NCBI GenBank assembly: GCA_030765065.1
Contig: CM060988.1
Span: 201,498,565-201,562,564 of the forward strand
DNA: 64,000 nucleotides
Direction: 5' to 3'
DNA from: Deroplatys truncata
Taxonomy: Eukaryota; Arthropoda; Insecta; Mantodea; Mantidae
This document shows positions 34,406 through 46,160 of the stretch, piece after piece. The first letter of the stretch is position 1; each line of letters starts with the position of its first letter. A program made the position numbers and the translations under genes. The notes beneath the pieces were generated by a model that was not told the DNA's origin, ran no database searches, and was given only the letters and a program-made list of their open reading frames with translations.

Positions 34406-35187
34406 TGAAGTAGTTGCAGCCCCACGTACGGTACAAAGCTTCCGGTGACCTTCGCCCCACGTTTACTTTTCGGGTGGCCTTCTCCCCACGTTTAAGAACC
34501 AACTTTTTATTTTAATGTTTATTTAAATATTATATATGTAAACCTCGGCTGCGTTATTAGTATTTTTAGAGCACGTATCTTTTAGCAGGGTTGGTGCGGC
34601 TAAAGAACAAGGCTTACAGAAATTATAATTGTATTTTCACTCCGTTTATTAATTCTTCACACGATTAAATAACACTACACTGATGTATCCTACTGTAGAG
34701 CTGTGAGATTATTGTTATTTGTACTTTTTAACACGTAAACTTTATATTATTCTCATCACAATGAATTTTTATGTCTCACACTGAACCTGTACCAAATCTG
34801 ATTGGTTACGCCATCTAGTAGCGTCTACCTCCTGAATTTGTACATTTACTCTATTTCAAGTCTCTGATTGGCTAAGCCTACTCCAATAGAATACTTTATT
34901 ATTGTTCCAAGAATTATTAGTACCAACCTTCGGCTCCTACTATATAATTCTGTTTGCTACGGAACGCAGCTTGCTTCTATTCTCACAGCTCCTACATTGT
35001 TAAACTAGGTAATACATTCACATAACATTTTATACATGTACATAATAATATAAGCATAATGCAATGACTAATATACATTTTATATATAATAATATACGCA
35101 TATTCCTTTAAGGCGGGCTGTTATTATATTTTTATATTACCTATATAATTAGACTGATATCATTTAAGCGATAAAAATACTCTCTCA
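34406..35187 (+). mobile_element. family B copy 7, solo-LTR-like
   Basis: It begins TGAAGTAG and ends CTCTCTCA (degraded CTGCCTCA). 'ttcgccccacgtttactttt', 'cctcggctgcgtta', 'agctgtgaga' and 'ctttaaggcgggctgttatt' match the family. The 4-bp flanks do not match, and it sits between two direct copies of a family A segment, so its flanks may have been rearranged. Confidence 0.65.
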
Positions 35188-35192
35188 AGTTT

Positions 35193-36081
35193 TATCACAC
35201 ATTTCTTTGTAACTATAAGAATACTGTAGCCTAAAGCGACAATCAGATTTTTAAAAACCGTGTCGCTATGTGATGGCTTTGAAATTCCATTCTCTTTATA
35301 TACTCACGAGAAGGGGAAAAAAATCTGTGCTACATTCACATAACTTTCTCTACCCTCTATCGCTTATTAGTGGGTGTACAAGTTACTCATACCTAAGTTT
35401 ATTTTTCTATCTACTTCATTTTAATCCAGATAAACCTCTCCGGAAATAACTGCTTTACACATTTCGTTATAGACACAAAGAGAAAAGCGATAGTCAAATG
35501 TTTAACAACTGGACGCTATATGCTGGTCTTTAAACGTCATGCTCTTTGCGTGCAATCGCAAAAACAACTGAATATCGAAAAGACTTGAATGATGCCACAA
35601 AAGAAGTTAGGTATGTGAAATAAATTGTGTGTTTTTAAAGAGATCTACACATTTTGTGTTGTGCGTTTTCGTCTATCACTCAACGTTTACCAGTTATAGA
35701 AGATTATAGAAAACTCCTTCCGAATGAAGAGGACTTCAAGCCTATTCCCAGAAAATTCAAGTTACACATTTTATTTGTTATGTAAACACCTTTGATGTGT
35801 GCTATTCTAATCAAAATCGTTAGAGCCATTTTTAGAGAATCAAAAGTTTGGAAAAATGTTCCATGTATCGGGCAGTTTGGGATGGTGGGATTTTCTTGAA
35901 AATCTTCGTGTCGCAACTTTGGAACGCACTAAACCTAAATACCAAACTTGGTATTTATTAAACTTTTTTGTTTTTCATTTATGCTGTTAACAGACACAAA
36001 ATTGCCGGTGAAACTTCGGTATAGAATTTTTAGGTGGAATGCAATACCTTCTCTACCTAGTAGATACGTGGTAGGGAAAGT
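35193..36081 (-). mobile_element. family A copy, older subfamily
   Basis: The outer end 'attcacataactttctctac' (about 35332) and the end 'cgtggtagggaaagt' (36081) bound a near-complete copy. 35193-35325 is an additional fragment in the same orientation. Confidence 0.7.
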
Positions 36082-36085
36082 AAAA

Positions 36086-36480
36086 AATGAATAGCAACTT
36101 GCCGCTTGAATAAAGTGTAAATATTTGAAATTCCGAACGAATTACAAAGAATATTTCGAGAATGATTAACGCGCCCCCCCAAAAAAGTTTATTTCATATA
36201 AACTGTGCTTTAACAAGGTGTAGTAAGATTTTGTCTATCTCATACGGTTTACTAGTTATACAAACGTCGTCATTAGGAATGAAGAGGACTTCACAAGCTA
36301 CTGCCAGATGATTCAAAATAAACGTATGTTGTTTTACTCTGAAAGCAGCAGATCTTTTATTTGACTGTAACTGTAAACTCTGACAGACCAATTTTTCTCT
36401 TTCTCAGCTACATATTATATTGCTGTAACTGCAAGTCATTTGGTACGAATCGAACTGCTCTGTGCCGTTAAGACAGCCTC
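36086..36480 (-). repeat. family A fragment plus unassigned sequence
   Basis: 'aagaatatttcgagaatg' and 'gattttgtctatctcatacg' are family A; the last 150 bp are unassigned. Confidence 0.45.
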
Positions 36481-36499
36481 TATTTCACGGGCGGAAATA

Positions 36500-36814
36500 C
36501 GCTGTTGGTGGGGTGTGGCTACACCCGGTAGGTGCTCTATCTCTCCTGTCGACAAGGATGGGGTGGGCCCATGTTATATAATTGGTGGCATGCCTGGATA
36601 ATGATGGTGCAGGTAGAAAAGCTCGGTGTGAGGCCTGTTTTGTAAATTTTCTAAACGCTGTTGGTGGGGTGTGGCTACACCCGGTAGGTGCTCTATCTCT
36701 CCTGTCGACAAGGATGGGGTGGGCCCATGTTATATAATTGGTGGCATGCCTGGATAATGATGGTGCAGGTAGAAACGCTCGGTGTGAGGCCTGTTTTGTA
36801 AATTTTCTAAACGC
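36500..36814. repeat. 156-bp tandem duplication (two units)
   Basis: 36500-36655 and 36656-36811 are almost identical (one clear difference, gaaaagctcgg / gaaacgctcgg). Each unit contains ggtggggtgtggctacaccc (a small inverted repeat) and 'gacaaggatggggtgggccc'. No coding content. Confidence 0.95.
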
Positions 36815-37017
36815 AGTACTATACTCACTTTATTTTTAAACAAATACTGCATTGCGAACAATGATTTTGGGTTTCCTTGTAGTAAACCACTTATGTTATT
36901 TAAAATAATTTACAATTTTGGTGGTATAAATAGCTATATAAACTCACATCAAACATACAGACAGTTGCTACATTGTTTGAAAAAGGGGCGTGGCACAGTA
37001 GCACCACGGAGTTATAC
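36815..37017. other. unassigned spacer
   Basis: Nothing recognisable is seen. Confidence 0.4.
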
Positions 37018-37340
37018 CCAGCGGGCTGGCACAGACGGTAATGTCTGTGGCCCGCATTCGAAAGGTCGTGGGTTCGATTCCCGTGGCCGACCTTCATGAC
37101 CCATGGTTTCTTTGGAGTGGAGAATGCTGGGAAGGATTCTCATATCCCTCGAATTTCCTGTCCCTTCATTTCATCTCTATTATCATTTCACTTCATCTTT
37201 CATCCGTTGGTCTCCTGGTTCCGGCCGCCCGGTGTCTCCTCTCGCCTCATCCTTCCTTCCGGGGACGCCCCCTTGTGGGACATAGATACAATTCCCCTAT
37301 GTAGATCAGTGCCGAGACCCCTTCTAGCCAATCCAATCCA
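37018..37340 (+). mobile_element. tRNA-headed SINE, family S2
   Basis: gcgggctggcacagacggta (A-box region), ggtcgtgggttcgattcccg (B box), then the core 'gagaatgctgggaaggatt' and a CT-rich body ending near 'ccagtgccgagacccc'-like sequence. No target duplication was resolved. Confidence 0.7.
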
Positions 37341-37421
37341 AGGTACTTAAATTATTAAATGAACTTAGAATTGGAAAACATGCTCAAATATCTGACCTAT
37401 CAAACACATTTTTTAAAAAAA

Positions 37422-38690
37422 TCTGATGTGTTACACTCACATGACTTTCTCTATTCTTGTACAAACTATTTTTACAAACGCTTATTCTCCATATGCTTCA
37501 TATTAATCGAGATGTTAATCTTATTGCTAATTTTCTTGCAGATGCAAGGGGAATTGCTAGGCTTTAAGCGATAGTCAAATGTTTTAAGAGGTGGTTGCTA
37601 TATGGAGTATTCCATTCTCTTTGTATGTCCAGCACATAAAAAAATGAATAACGAATTTGAGAAAAAGTATAAGTATTGGAAAATTTAAGAGAATAACAAG
37701 CAATATCTCGAAAATGGTTTACTCAACAACAAAAATGTATGTGATATAAATTGTGTATTTTAACGCGATCTACATTCTTTGTGTAGCAAAATTTTGTCTA
37801 TCTTATGGTTTACCAGTTATGCAAAAGTCGTTCACAATGAAGAATAATTTTGGAGACATTCCCAGAAAATTCGAGATATACAATTCATTTGCCATGAAAA
37901 TATCTTAAATATATGATATTTTAATCAAAATCGTTAGATGCATTTCTAGAAAATTAAAACTTTCAAAAAATGTTCCATGTAAAGGTAATCTGGGGTGTGT
38001 GTCTGTAAACAGCATAACTCAGAAACGAACAGTCGGATAAACACCAAACTTGGAATTTAGGTTCAGTATCTTCCAGAGATGTGACACGAAGGTTTTCAAG
38101 AAAATCCCCCCACCCCAGATTACCCTTTAAATGCAAAATTTTTCGAAAATTTTAATTTTCTCAAAAATGGCTCTAACGATTTTGATTAAAATATCATATA
38201 CTTATGATACTTTCATGACAAATAAAATGTATATCTTGAATTTTCTGGGAATGTCTCCAAAAGTATTCTTCATTGTGAATGACTTTTGCATAACTGGTAA
38301 ACCATAAGAGATAGACAAAATTTTACCACACAAAAAATGTAGCTCGCGTTAAAATACACAATTTATATCATATACATTTATTTATTTATTTATTTTGTGA
38401 GTGAACCATTTTCGAGATATTGCTTGTTATTCCCTTAAATTTTCCAATACTTATACTTTTTCTCAAATTCGTTATTCATAAATTTTTATGTCCTGGACAT
38501 ACAAAGAGAATGGAATGCGCCACATAGCAACCAGATCTTAAAATATTTGACTATCGCTTAAAACCTACCAATTCCCCTTGCATCTACAAGAAAATTAGCA
38601 ATAAGATTAACTGAAGCATATGGAGAATAAGCGTTTGTAAAAATAGTTTGTACAAGAGTAGAGAAAGTCATGTGAGTTTAACACATCAGA
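37422..38690. mobile_element. fold-back of two family A distal halves
   Basis: The left arm is a minus-strand family A from tctgatgtgttacactcac to 'ccatgtaaaggtaatctgggg'. Near 37997 it switches to a plus-strand copy from 'tgtctgtaaacagcataac' to 'gtagagaaagtcatgtgag ... cacatcaga'. Both outer ends are therefore the same (stem-loop) end of the element, and the other terminus is absent. The arms are about 575 and 690 bp and could pair over most of the shorter arm. Confidence 0.88.
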
Positions 38691-38694
38691 TTTT

Positions 38695-38955
38695 TTGTGT
38701 AGTAAGGTTTTGTCTCTCTCTCTTACAGTTAATCAGCTATAAAATTACTTGCGAATGAAGTAGACTTCACCCACTATTTCCAGAAAATTCAAGACATACA
38801 CATTTTATTTGCCACGTAAATATTTAACATATACAATATTTTAATAAAATAGTTTGGCCATTTAAAAACAAATAGTGTGGTATTTATCCCACTATTCCTG
38901 TATTCCCTGACAAACACGCACACACAGACTTTTTCTGGATTAAGGGAGTCTCAAA
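38695..38955 (-). repeat. family A fragment (left flank of family B)
   Basis: 'tttccagaaaattcaagac', 'atattttaataaaatag' and 'ttaagggagtctcaaaagg'. It resumes on the far side of family B at 40405. Confidence 0.6.
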
Positions 38956-38959
38956 AGGT

Positions 38960-40400
38960 TGAGATAGATTATCTTTACGTTATGTAGCACCACGCTTTGG
39001 GCGCCAAATTTGAGATGGTTATTGCCCCACTGTTGAAGAGGCAAACCTGAAGTTGTTTATTACTGCTGTTTGCACCACGTATTGCGGGAGATATGTTTCT
39101 TGGATTGTTCGCCCCACGTACGATACAAAGTTTCCGGTGGCCTTCGCCCCAACGTTTAAAAATCAACTTTGTGTATTAATATTTATTTAAATATTATATA
39201 TGTATGCCTCGACTGCGTCATTAGTAATTTGCAGTAACACGTATTTGTTAGCAGGGCTGGTGCGCCTAAAGAACAAGGTTTACACAAATTATAATTGTAT
39301 TGTAGTTTAGTAATCCTTCACACGATTAAATAACACTTAACTGATGTATCCTACTGTAGAGCTGTGAGATTACTGTTAAATGCACTTTTTAACAAGTAAA
39401 CTTTATATTATTCACGCCGTAATGAATTTTTTCTCTCACACCGAATATGTATCGAACTGCTCGGGAACGCTGCCTTCTAGCATCTGCCGCCTGAATTTGC
39501 ACATTTTGCTCTATTTCAAGTCTCTGATTGGCTAATCCTACTTCAATAGAATACTTTTATTTAAAATAAAGAGAGTTGAAGCTTGGAAAGGTAGAATCAG
39601 ATGACTGAAAAATTCAATACCATAGCCGGGATTTGAACCACGGATCTCCCGGTCTCCGTCCGGTTGCTCTAACCACTGAGCTACCATGGCAACATGCCGA
39701 CACGACATTAAATTCTACAGCTGATTCGCATTTTTCCCGGTAATGTCGTGTCGGCATGTTGCCATGGTAGCTCAGTGGTTAGAGCAACCGGACGGAGACC
39801 GGGAGATCCGTGGTTCAAATCCAGGCTATGGCATTGAATTTTTCAGTCATCTGATTCTACCTTTCCAACCCTGTCCAACACACGGCTTGTGTGAAAGAAC
39901 AATTAATTCCAGAGTTGAAGGTTGTTACACATCACTAAAATGATATGTGATGTAGTGTAACAATCTTCAACTGTCTTTATTTTAAATTATGACACATCAC
40001 TGTTACTAGCTTCTAAATCTTCAAAATTAGTCAATACTTTTATTTAACTTAAGCTTTTTATAGTTGTTGATTGGCTATTTATAAACTGTTTTAAATATTA
40101 CATTATTGTTCCAAGAATTATTAGTATCATTATTACACTTTCTAATTTATTGTTGTCTCAAGGTTACCTCATTGTTAGCAACTTTCGGCTTCTATTCTCA
40201 TAGCTCCTACATTGTTAAAACTACGTAATAATTCACAGAACATTATTATACATGTACATAATAATATAAACATAATACAATGATTGTAACATACACTTTA
40301 TATTTTATTTTATACACATATTGCTTTAAGGCGGACTGTTATTATATTTTATATTACATATTTAAACTGATATTATTTAAGTGTTAAAAATACTGCCTCA
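38960..40400 (+). mobile_element. family B copy 4, solo-LTR-like, with a nested insertion
   Basis: TGAGATAG...CTGCCTCA flanked by a perfect 4-bp repeat AGGT (38956-38959, 40401-40404). A 469-bp tRNA-headed insertion with its own 14-bp duplication sits at 39564-40032. Without it the element is about 958 bp. Confidence 0.8.
39564..40032. mobile_element. palindromic tRNA-headed retroposon
   Basis: Flanked by aatacttttattta on both sides (39550-39563, 40033-40046). It holds two tRNA-like heads in opposite orientation. The left arm 39585-39710 and the right arm 39741-39868 are near-perfect inverted copies separated by 30 bp. Each arm has an A box tagctcagtgg and a B-box-like ggttcaaatcc. A 7-bp acceptor-like pairing (gccatgg / ctatggc) and a D-stem gctc/gagc can be drawn, but the anticodon and T stems are imperfect, so this is tRNA-derived, not a clear tRNA gene. 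A second hairpin (gttgaaggttgttacac / gtgtaacaatcttcaac) lies at about 39914-39972. Confidence 0.85.
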
Positions 40401-40404
40401 AGGT

Positions 40405-40780
40405 TTACTCCCACTGAAATCTTGGTATCGAACTGCTCTGTGTTGAATATTTTGAAGTTATTAAAAGCGCTCTGCCAGCAAGGCTACTTTAAATGGGAAA
40501 TCCTCTTTGGTGACTGTCCAACAAGTATTCAAATTAGCCAGAGCTGGAGAGAGCTGGTGCTGAGTCAGCAAGGGATCTCTGCTTCCTTATATCGTAGGGA
40601 ATGAGCTTGCTGCAAATGTGTGAATACTTTCTCTGCCAATTTAAATACACACCTACAATTCCTATATTTACTCAGAAAGTCAATATCGATTTACCAGAAA
40701 TACATCTTTTGCGGTCCCCTGAACCTCAGTAGTTTTCAAAGATTCCAGAAGATGTTCGAATAAACCCCGCATCCCATATA
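40405..40780 (-). repeat. family A fragments and unassigned sequence
   Basis: 'gaaatcttggtatcgaactg' continues the interrupted family A copy. 'cagaaatacatcttttgcgg' near 40692 is a second scrap. Confidence 0.4.
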
Positions 40781-40867
40781 ACCCCCCCCCAAATACGTTT
40801 TTTCCCCTCAAAAATAGCTCTAACAATTTGGATTAAAAGTGACATATTTAATACAATGACAGAAAAA

Positions 40868-41935
40868 AAGTGTTACATTAACACGACTATCTTAGCCTCT
40901 AGCGTTTATTACTGGGTATACAAATTATTCTTACTTAAGTTAAGTTTTCTATCTACTTCATTTAATCGAGATAAATCTTTACAGAAATAGCTACATTACA
41001 CATTTCGTTATAGATACAAAGGGAACAGCGATAGTCAAATGTTTAACAACTGGACGCTATATACTGGCCTTAAAATTCCATACTGCTTCCATGACATCGC
41101 GAGAAACAACTGAAAATCGATGGGACTTGAAAAGAATGACAAGTATTGAGCAATTCAAACCTTTAATAAGGATATCCCAGAAACGGTTTATGCCACAAAA
41201 AAAATTATTTGAAATAAATTGTGTGCTTTAAATAGCTTTACATTTTTGTATGGTACGTTTTCGTCTATCACTTAATGTTTACAGTTATACAAGACTTACC
41301 AAACTGTTTACAAATGAAGAGACTTCACAGACTATTTCCAGAACATTTCAATATGTAAATTTTATTTGCCATGTAAATATCTTTATTATATGGTATTTTA
41401 ATAAAAATCGTTACAGCCATTTTTAGTTAGTTTGCGATGGGGGGGGGCATTTTCTTGAAAATCTTTGTGTCGCATCTTTGGAAAAGACTAAACCTAAATA
41501 CCAAGTTTGGTATTTATCCGACTTTTCGTTTTTAAGTTATGCCTGTTCAGACACACAGTCGTCCTGCGTGGTGTAGTGGTTATCATGCTAGCCTCTAGGT
41601 CCTGAGGTCGCGAGTTCAAACCCCAGCGGAGGGCGATAGATTTTTCGGGCGTAAAAATCCTTAGCATGACTTCCTTCGGAAGGGAAGTAAAGCCGGTGGT
41701 CTCGTGTCGTACATTTACGGTACGTAAAAGAACCTCAAGCCTGATAAAGAGGCCTCTGAGCAAAATTACAGGTTTTTCACGCCCCATATAAAATGGGACG
41801 CTAAGGACCACAGCAGTCAAAGAGCGTCCGTAAATAAAACTCAATTTAATTAATCACAGACACACATACACAAACACACGGAACTTTTTCTGAGGTTTTG
41901 CAGTAGATAATGCTACTTTAAATCGATTTTTTACA
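40868..41935 (-). mobile_element. family A copy, older subfamily, with SINE
   Basis: It starts 'gtgttacattaacacgact' and runs through 'aactggacgctatatactgg' and 'accaagtttggtatttatcc' to the CA tract, where an S1 SINE is inserted. CA-rich sequence and 'cacggaactttttctgagg' continue after it; the terminal motif is lost. Confidence 0.65.
41558..41856 (+). mobile_element. tRNA-headed SINE, family S1, complete
   Basis: Target duplication cagacacaca (41548-41557, 41857-41866), within the CA microsatellite of a family A copy. The head contains gcgtggtgtagtggttatc and gagttcaaacccc; the body is as in the 28.6-kb copy. Confidence 0.88.
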
Positions 41936-41990
41936 TTTCATTTTGTTTTACCAAGCTCTAAAAATGAAATAAACATAAGAAAAAACAAAA

Positions 41991-42869
41991 TCTGATGTGT
42001 TACACTCACATGACTTTCTCTACTCTTGTACAATCTATTTTTACAAACGCCTATTCTCCATATGCTTTATGTTAATCGAGATATCGAGATGTCAATCTTA
42101 TTGGTAATTTTCTTGTAGATGCAAGGGGAATATGGTAGCTTTTAAGCGATGGTCAAATATTTTAACGCTGGTTGCTATGCGGCGCATTCCATTCTCTTTG
42201 CAAGTCCAGGACATAAAAAAATGAATGACGAATTTGAGAAAAAGTATTGGAAAATTTAAGGGAATAACAAGCAATATCTCGAAAACGGTTCACTCAGCAA
42301 AAGAAATGTATATGACATAAGTTGTGTATTTTAACGAGATCTACATTTTTTGTGTAGTAAAATTTTGTCTATCTCTTATGGTTTACCAGTTATGCAAAAG
42401 TCGTTCACAATGAAGAATACTTTTGGAGACATTCCCAGAAAATTCGAGATATACATTTCATTTCTCATGACATTATCTTAAACATATGATATTTTCATCA
42501 AAATCGTTAGAGCCATTTTTGAGAAAATTAAAATTTTCGAAAAATGTTCCATGTAAAGGGTAGTCTGGGGTGGGGGGATTTTCTTGAAAACCTTCGTGTC
42601 GCATCTCTGGAAGATACTGAACCTAAATACCAAGTTTGGTGTTTATCCGACTGTTCGTTTTTGAGTTATGCTGTTCATAGACACACACACAGACACACAC
42701 ACACACACACAGACACACACACACACACACACACACACGGACATGTTTCCAAAAATCCTTTTTTTGGATTCAGGAGGTCTCAAAACATGTATTTCCGGTG
42801 AAATCTCGGTATCGAATTTTTGGGTGGAATGCAATACTTCCCCTACTTACTATACGTAGTAGAGAAAGT
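41991..42869 (-). mobile_element. family A copy, complete
   Basis: tctgatgtgttacactcac ... to tatacgtagtagagaaagt, 879 bp, with a CA/CAGA tract at about 42681-42738. A clean reference copy with both ends. Confidence 0.9.
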
Positions 42870-42954
42870 AATAGATATTCATATTCATCATACTATTGTA
42901 TTAAATAATCCTATTTATGCTAATAAATTTAATGAGGATGGGGCTGCTATATTA

Positions 42955-43056
42955 ATGCCTCAAAACATGTACTTCAGTTGAAATCTCGATATCGAATTTT
43001 TGGGTGGAATGCAAAACCTACCCTACCGACTATGTACGTGGTAGAAAAAGCAAAAA
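42955..43056 (-). repeat. family A end fragment
   Basis: 'cctcaaaacatgtacttcag' to 'cgtggtagaaaaagc'. Confidence 0.6.
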
Positions 43057-43880
43057 TAATATGCAATACGCATTAGAGAAACCCGGAAGCAGAAATTAAT
43101 CGCTTTTGTCTCATCTTTTAAAACTCTATCTCCAGAGATGCACTTACCTCACTAAACTTGTATCGTAATATGCGATTATGACTCAACATGTTCGTATTCT
43201 AATACCCAGGCTATGTAAATGGGTTTTTTGGGGGTATTTTAGTAATTTAGGAGTTGGAAGTTGTCTTATAGCGTCTGTCCGTCGGGAACAACTGGGCTTT
43301 TGAACAGCGAGAGAATTATATCAAGTAATAATTGGTTGAGTGGTTTCTAAAATTTCCCTAATTACATATACACAGATGTAAATTTTCTCTCTTCATGATA
43401 TTAATATAATTTTAAGGAATGTAAACGTTTGAAGCACATTGGCCAAGAGCAGCTGCAGTAAGTCAATAAGGGAGGCAACCTGTGGTGCAAATTTCCTGAC
43501 CAGCGAGATCCTCTCTGTGGTGTGTAATTACAGGGAGGCAATAAGGGTGCCCTTCTACTCGTATTAAATTAATATGAACACGGGGCTTTTAATCCGGCCC
43601 CAAGAGGAGATATTGCTGGCAAAGGGGAGCCAAAATTTATTTACGAAACATACTAATGAGGAAATTATGCAAACTGCTGCAGACAGGCACCTGGTTCTTC
43701 GTGCCTTATTACCACACATGGAGCTTTCTGCTCTGAAAACGGGGATGAAACACTTATCGATCCTTTCTCTGCCAATAATCCAGGTGGACAAGGTGGCAAA
43801 AATCCTACAATTTTCGTTTTAGCTACGTAACCTTCGTCTACAGCTTCATTAAGGCAATGAATTTATGAAAATTCAAAAAT
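43057..43880. other. unassigned DNA with one weak frame
   Basis: A plus-strand frame at 43574-43822 (82 codons, start MNTGLLIRPQEEILL) shows no domain, signal or repeat that I recognise, and has no upstream promoter or splice context I can see. The surrounding 800 bp match no repeat family in the window. Confidence 0.35.
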
Positions 43881-43889
43881 CCAGTTTCT

Positions 43890-44200
43890 TCCGATTCCTT
43901 TAAGTCAGAACATAAAACATATAGCGCACACAAATTCAAGATAGTTTTTATTTGTCATGCAAATATTTTTAATTATTACATGATATTTTAATCAAAATCG
44001 TTATTTTTAGAAAAAAATAAAAAAATGTTCATTAAAGGGTAGTTTGGGGTGGGAGATTTTCTTGAAAATCTTCGTATCGCATCTGTGAAAGATGCCGAAA
44101 ACTAAATACCAAAGTTGGTATTTATCCGACGATTCCTTTTTGAGTTATGCTGTTCACAGTCACAGTCTCTCTCTCTCTCTCTCTCTCACTTACTGGCCTA
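43890..44200 (-). repeat. family A fragment with CT instead of CA tract
   Basis: 'catgatattttaatcaaaatc' and 'accaaagttggtatttatcc', then (TC)n at about 44166-44188 where other copies have (CA)n. Confidence 0.6.
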
Positions 44201-44364
44201 GGAGTGTGGAATCTACATATTCACCAGCTTCACCTCTACTTCGTTCTACATGTTTCTGTATTATATTAAAACTATGTAACTTTTATGTTATTAAATAACT
44301 ACAGGACCACAGAAGAGTACAAAGGTTTAAAATTTCACGTATTGTGATTATCTAAAAAAAACTG

Positions 44365-45370
44365 CGTTACATTCACATAACTTTCTCTACCCTCTATCGT
44401 TTATTAGTGGGTATACAAATTATTCTTACGTAAGTTTATTTTTCTATCTACTACATTTTGATTCAGATAAACCTTTATAGAAACAGCTACATTACACATT
44501 TCGTTATAGATACAAAGAGAACAGCGATAGTCAAATGTTTAACAACTGGACGCTATATGCTGCCTTAAAATTCCATACTGTTCCCATGACATCGCGAGAA
44601 ACAAGTGAATGTTGAAAGACTTAGAATGACAAAGTATTGAACAAATCCAACTATTAGTAACGAATATCTCGGAAATGGCTGATGCCATAAAGAAAGTTAT
44701 TTGAAATAAATTGTGTATCGCTTAATGTTCACCAGTTATACAAGATTATACAGAACTCCTTCCGAATAAAGAGGACTTCACAGCCTATTCCCCGAAAATA
44801 AAAAATATACACTTTATTTCTCATGTAAATATCTTTAATATATGGTATTTTAATCAAAATCGTTATAGCCATTTTTTAGAAAATGAAAAAATTTCAAAAA
44901 TGATTCATGTAAAGGGCAGTTTGGGGTGAGAAGATTTTCTTGGAAACCTTCGTGTCGCATGTTTGGAAGGTACTGAATCTAAATATCAAAGTTGGTATTT
45001 ATCCGATTTTTCGATATTCAGTTATGCTGTTCACAAACACACACACAGAGACAAAGATTCTTTATCAGGCTTGAGGTTCTTTTACGTAAATCTACGATAC
45101 GGGACTCTCCCCCCTTCCTAAGGAAGCCATGCTACGGAGTTTTTCGCCTGAAAAAAATCCTTCGCCCTCCGGCGGGTTTGAACACACGACCTCAGTACTA
45201 AAGACTAGCATGCTACCCGTAGACCACGGAGGACAACACACACACACACAAACCTTTTTCTAAAAATTCTCTTTTCATTCAGAGGGGCTTCTAAGCATGT
45301 CTTTCTGGTGATATCTCGGTATCGAATTTTTGGGTGGAATGAAATACCTCCACTACCTACTTGGTATGGA
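44365..45370 (-). mobile_element. family A copy, older subfamily, with SINE in its CA tract
   Basis: 'attcacataactttctctac' at the start, 'atttttgggtggaatgaaat' at the end, and an S1 SINE fragment at 45058-45234 inside the CA tract. Confidence 0.7.
45058..45234 (-). mobile_element. tRNA-headed SINE, family S1, 3' truncated
   Basis: The head on the minus strand is gtcctccgtggtctacgggt, followed by the body down to 'cctcaagcctgataaagaa'. CA repeats lie on both sides. Confidence 0.75.
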
Positions 45371-45384
45371 CACACAAAGTAAAC

Positions 45385-45490
45385 ATTACTCGAGTAATCC
45401 GACCGATGATTGTTCCATCACCAAATGGTATGCAGCATTTGCAGAACTTGGAACACTCGGTGGGAGGTTAAGGAAGTCAGAGGTTTGGCC
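45385..45490 (+). pseudogene. possible transposase N-terminal helix fragment
   Basis: The plus-strand frame holds CSITKWYAAFAELGTLGG, which resembles the (S)I.xWYxxFxExG... block at the start of Tc1/mariner-related transposases. Only about 30 codons match and no catalytic part is nearby, so it is tentative. Confidence 0.3.
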
Positions 45491-46160
45491 GAAGTTTTCA
45501 CATTCTTTTCCATGAATATCAGGGGATTTTTGATCCGTAGTCGGACAATTATAAGGGATAAGGGGAGGATAAATGTAAGTTTTTTTCTAGATCACTGCAC
45601 AATAATTTGATAAAGAACGGGAGAGGTAATTAATTCCGTCGTTTGTGCAACGCCAGGTAGGCAATTAGTACTTAAGATACGGAGATACAAAGAAGAACGG
45701 AAGAGAGGTGAAGGAGCTACTCTTGATAAGGAACTATGAAATAAATCCTTTAAGTTGAGCTGCCTTGTTTTTTTTCTGCGGAACGCCACTGCGAGTCGAC
45801 AGTTGCAGCGACTGTACAAACATCGTGCCTAATTGGTTGCTCCGTTGTATTCAATTAGGAAGACTGGAGGATATGCAACCCGTGATGTTTAACTGTTACA
45901 CCGGCAGGGAGAGAGACAGGCGTTATAACAGGATACGTGGATCGTTCCGTTTTTTCCGAGAGAACAAATATTACAGAGGCTCTCGCTGTTTTAAAAATTC
46001 CACCTTACCTACGCAGTACTTGTCACAATCTTCTTAGGTGTTACAAGTTTACAATTATCGTAGTAGACTGAATGAATTAACCATTGTGTGGCAGTAATTT
46101 GTATCACAATTGATTGTAGTGTAAATAAGCATTATTGTATGACAATGATTTGAGATGTTT
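45491..46160. other. unassigned non-coding DNA
   Basis: No repeat or gene recognised. A plus-strand frame at 45765-46037 lacks any motif. Confidence 0.4.

Noticed and set aside
39741-39832. Functional tRNA gene pair in inverted orientation
   Set aside because: The acceptor and D stems pair, but the anticodon and T stems are imperfect, the position before the anticodon is not T, and the pair lies within a retroposed insertion.
43574-43822. Small host protein of 82 residues
   Set aside because: No motif, no promoter or splice context, and a length expected by chance. Kept only as a note in an unassigned region.
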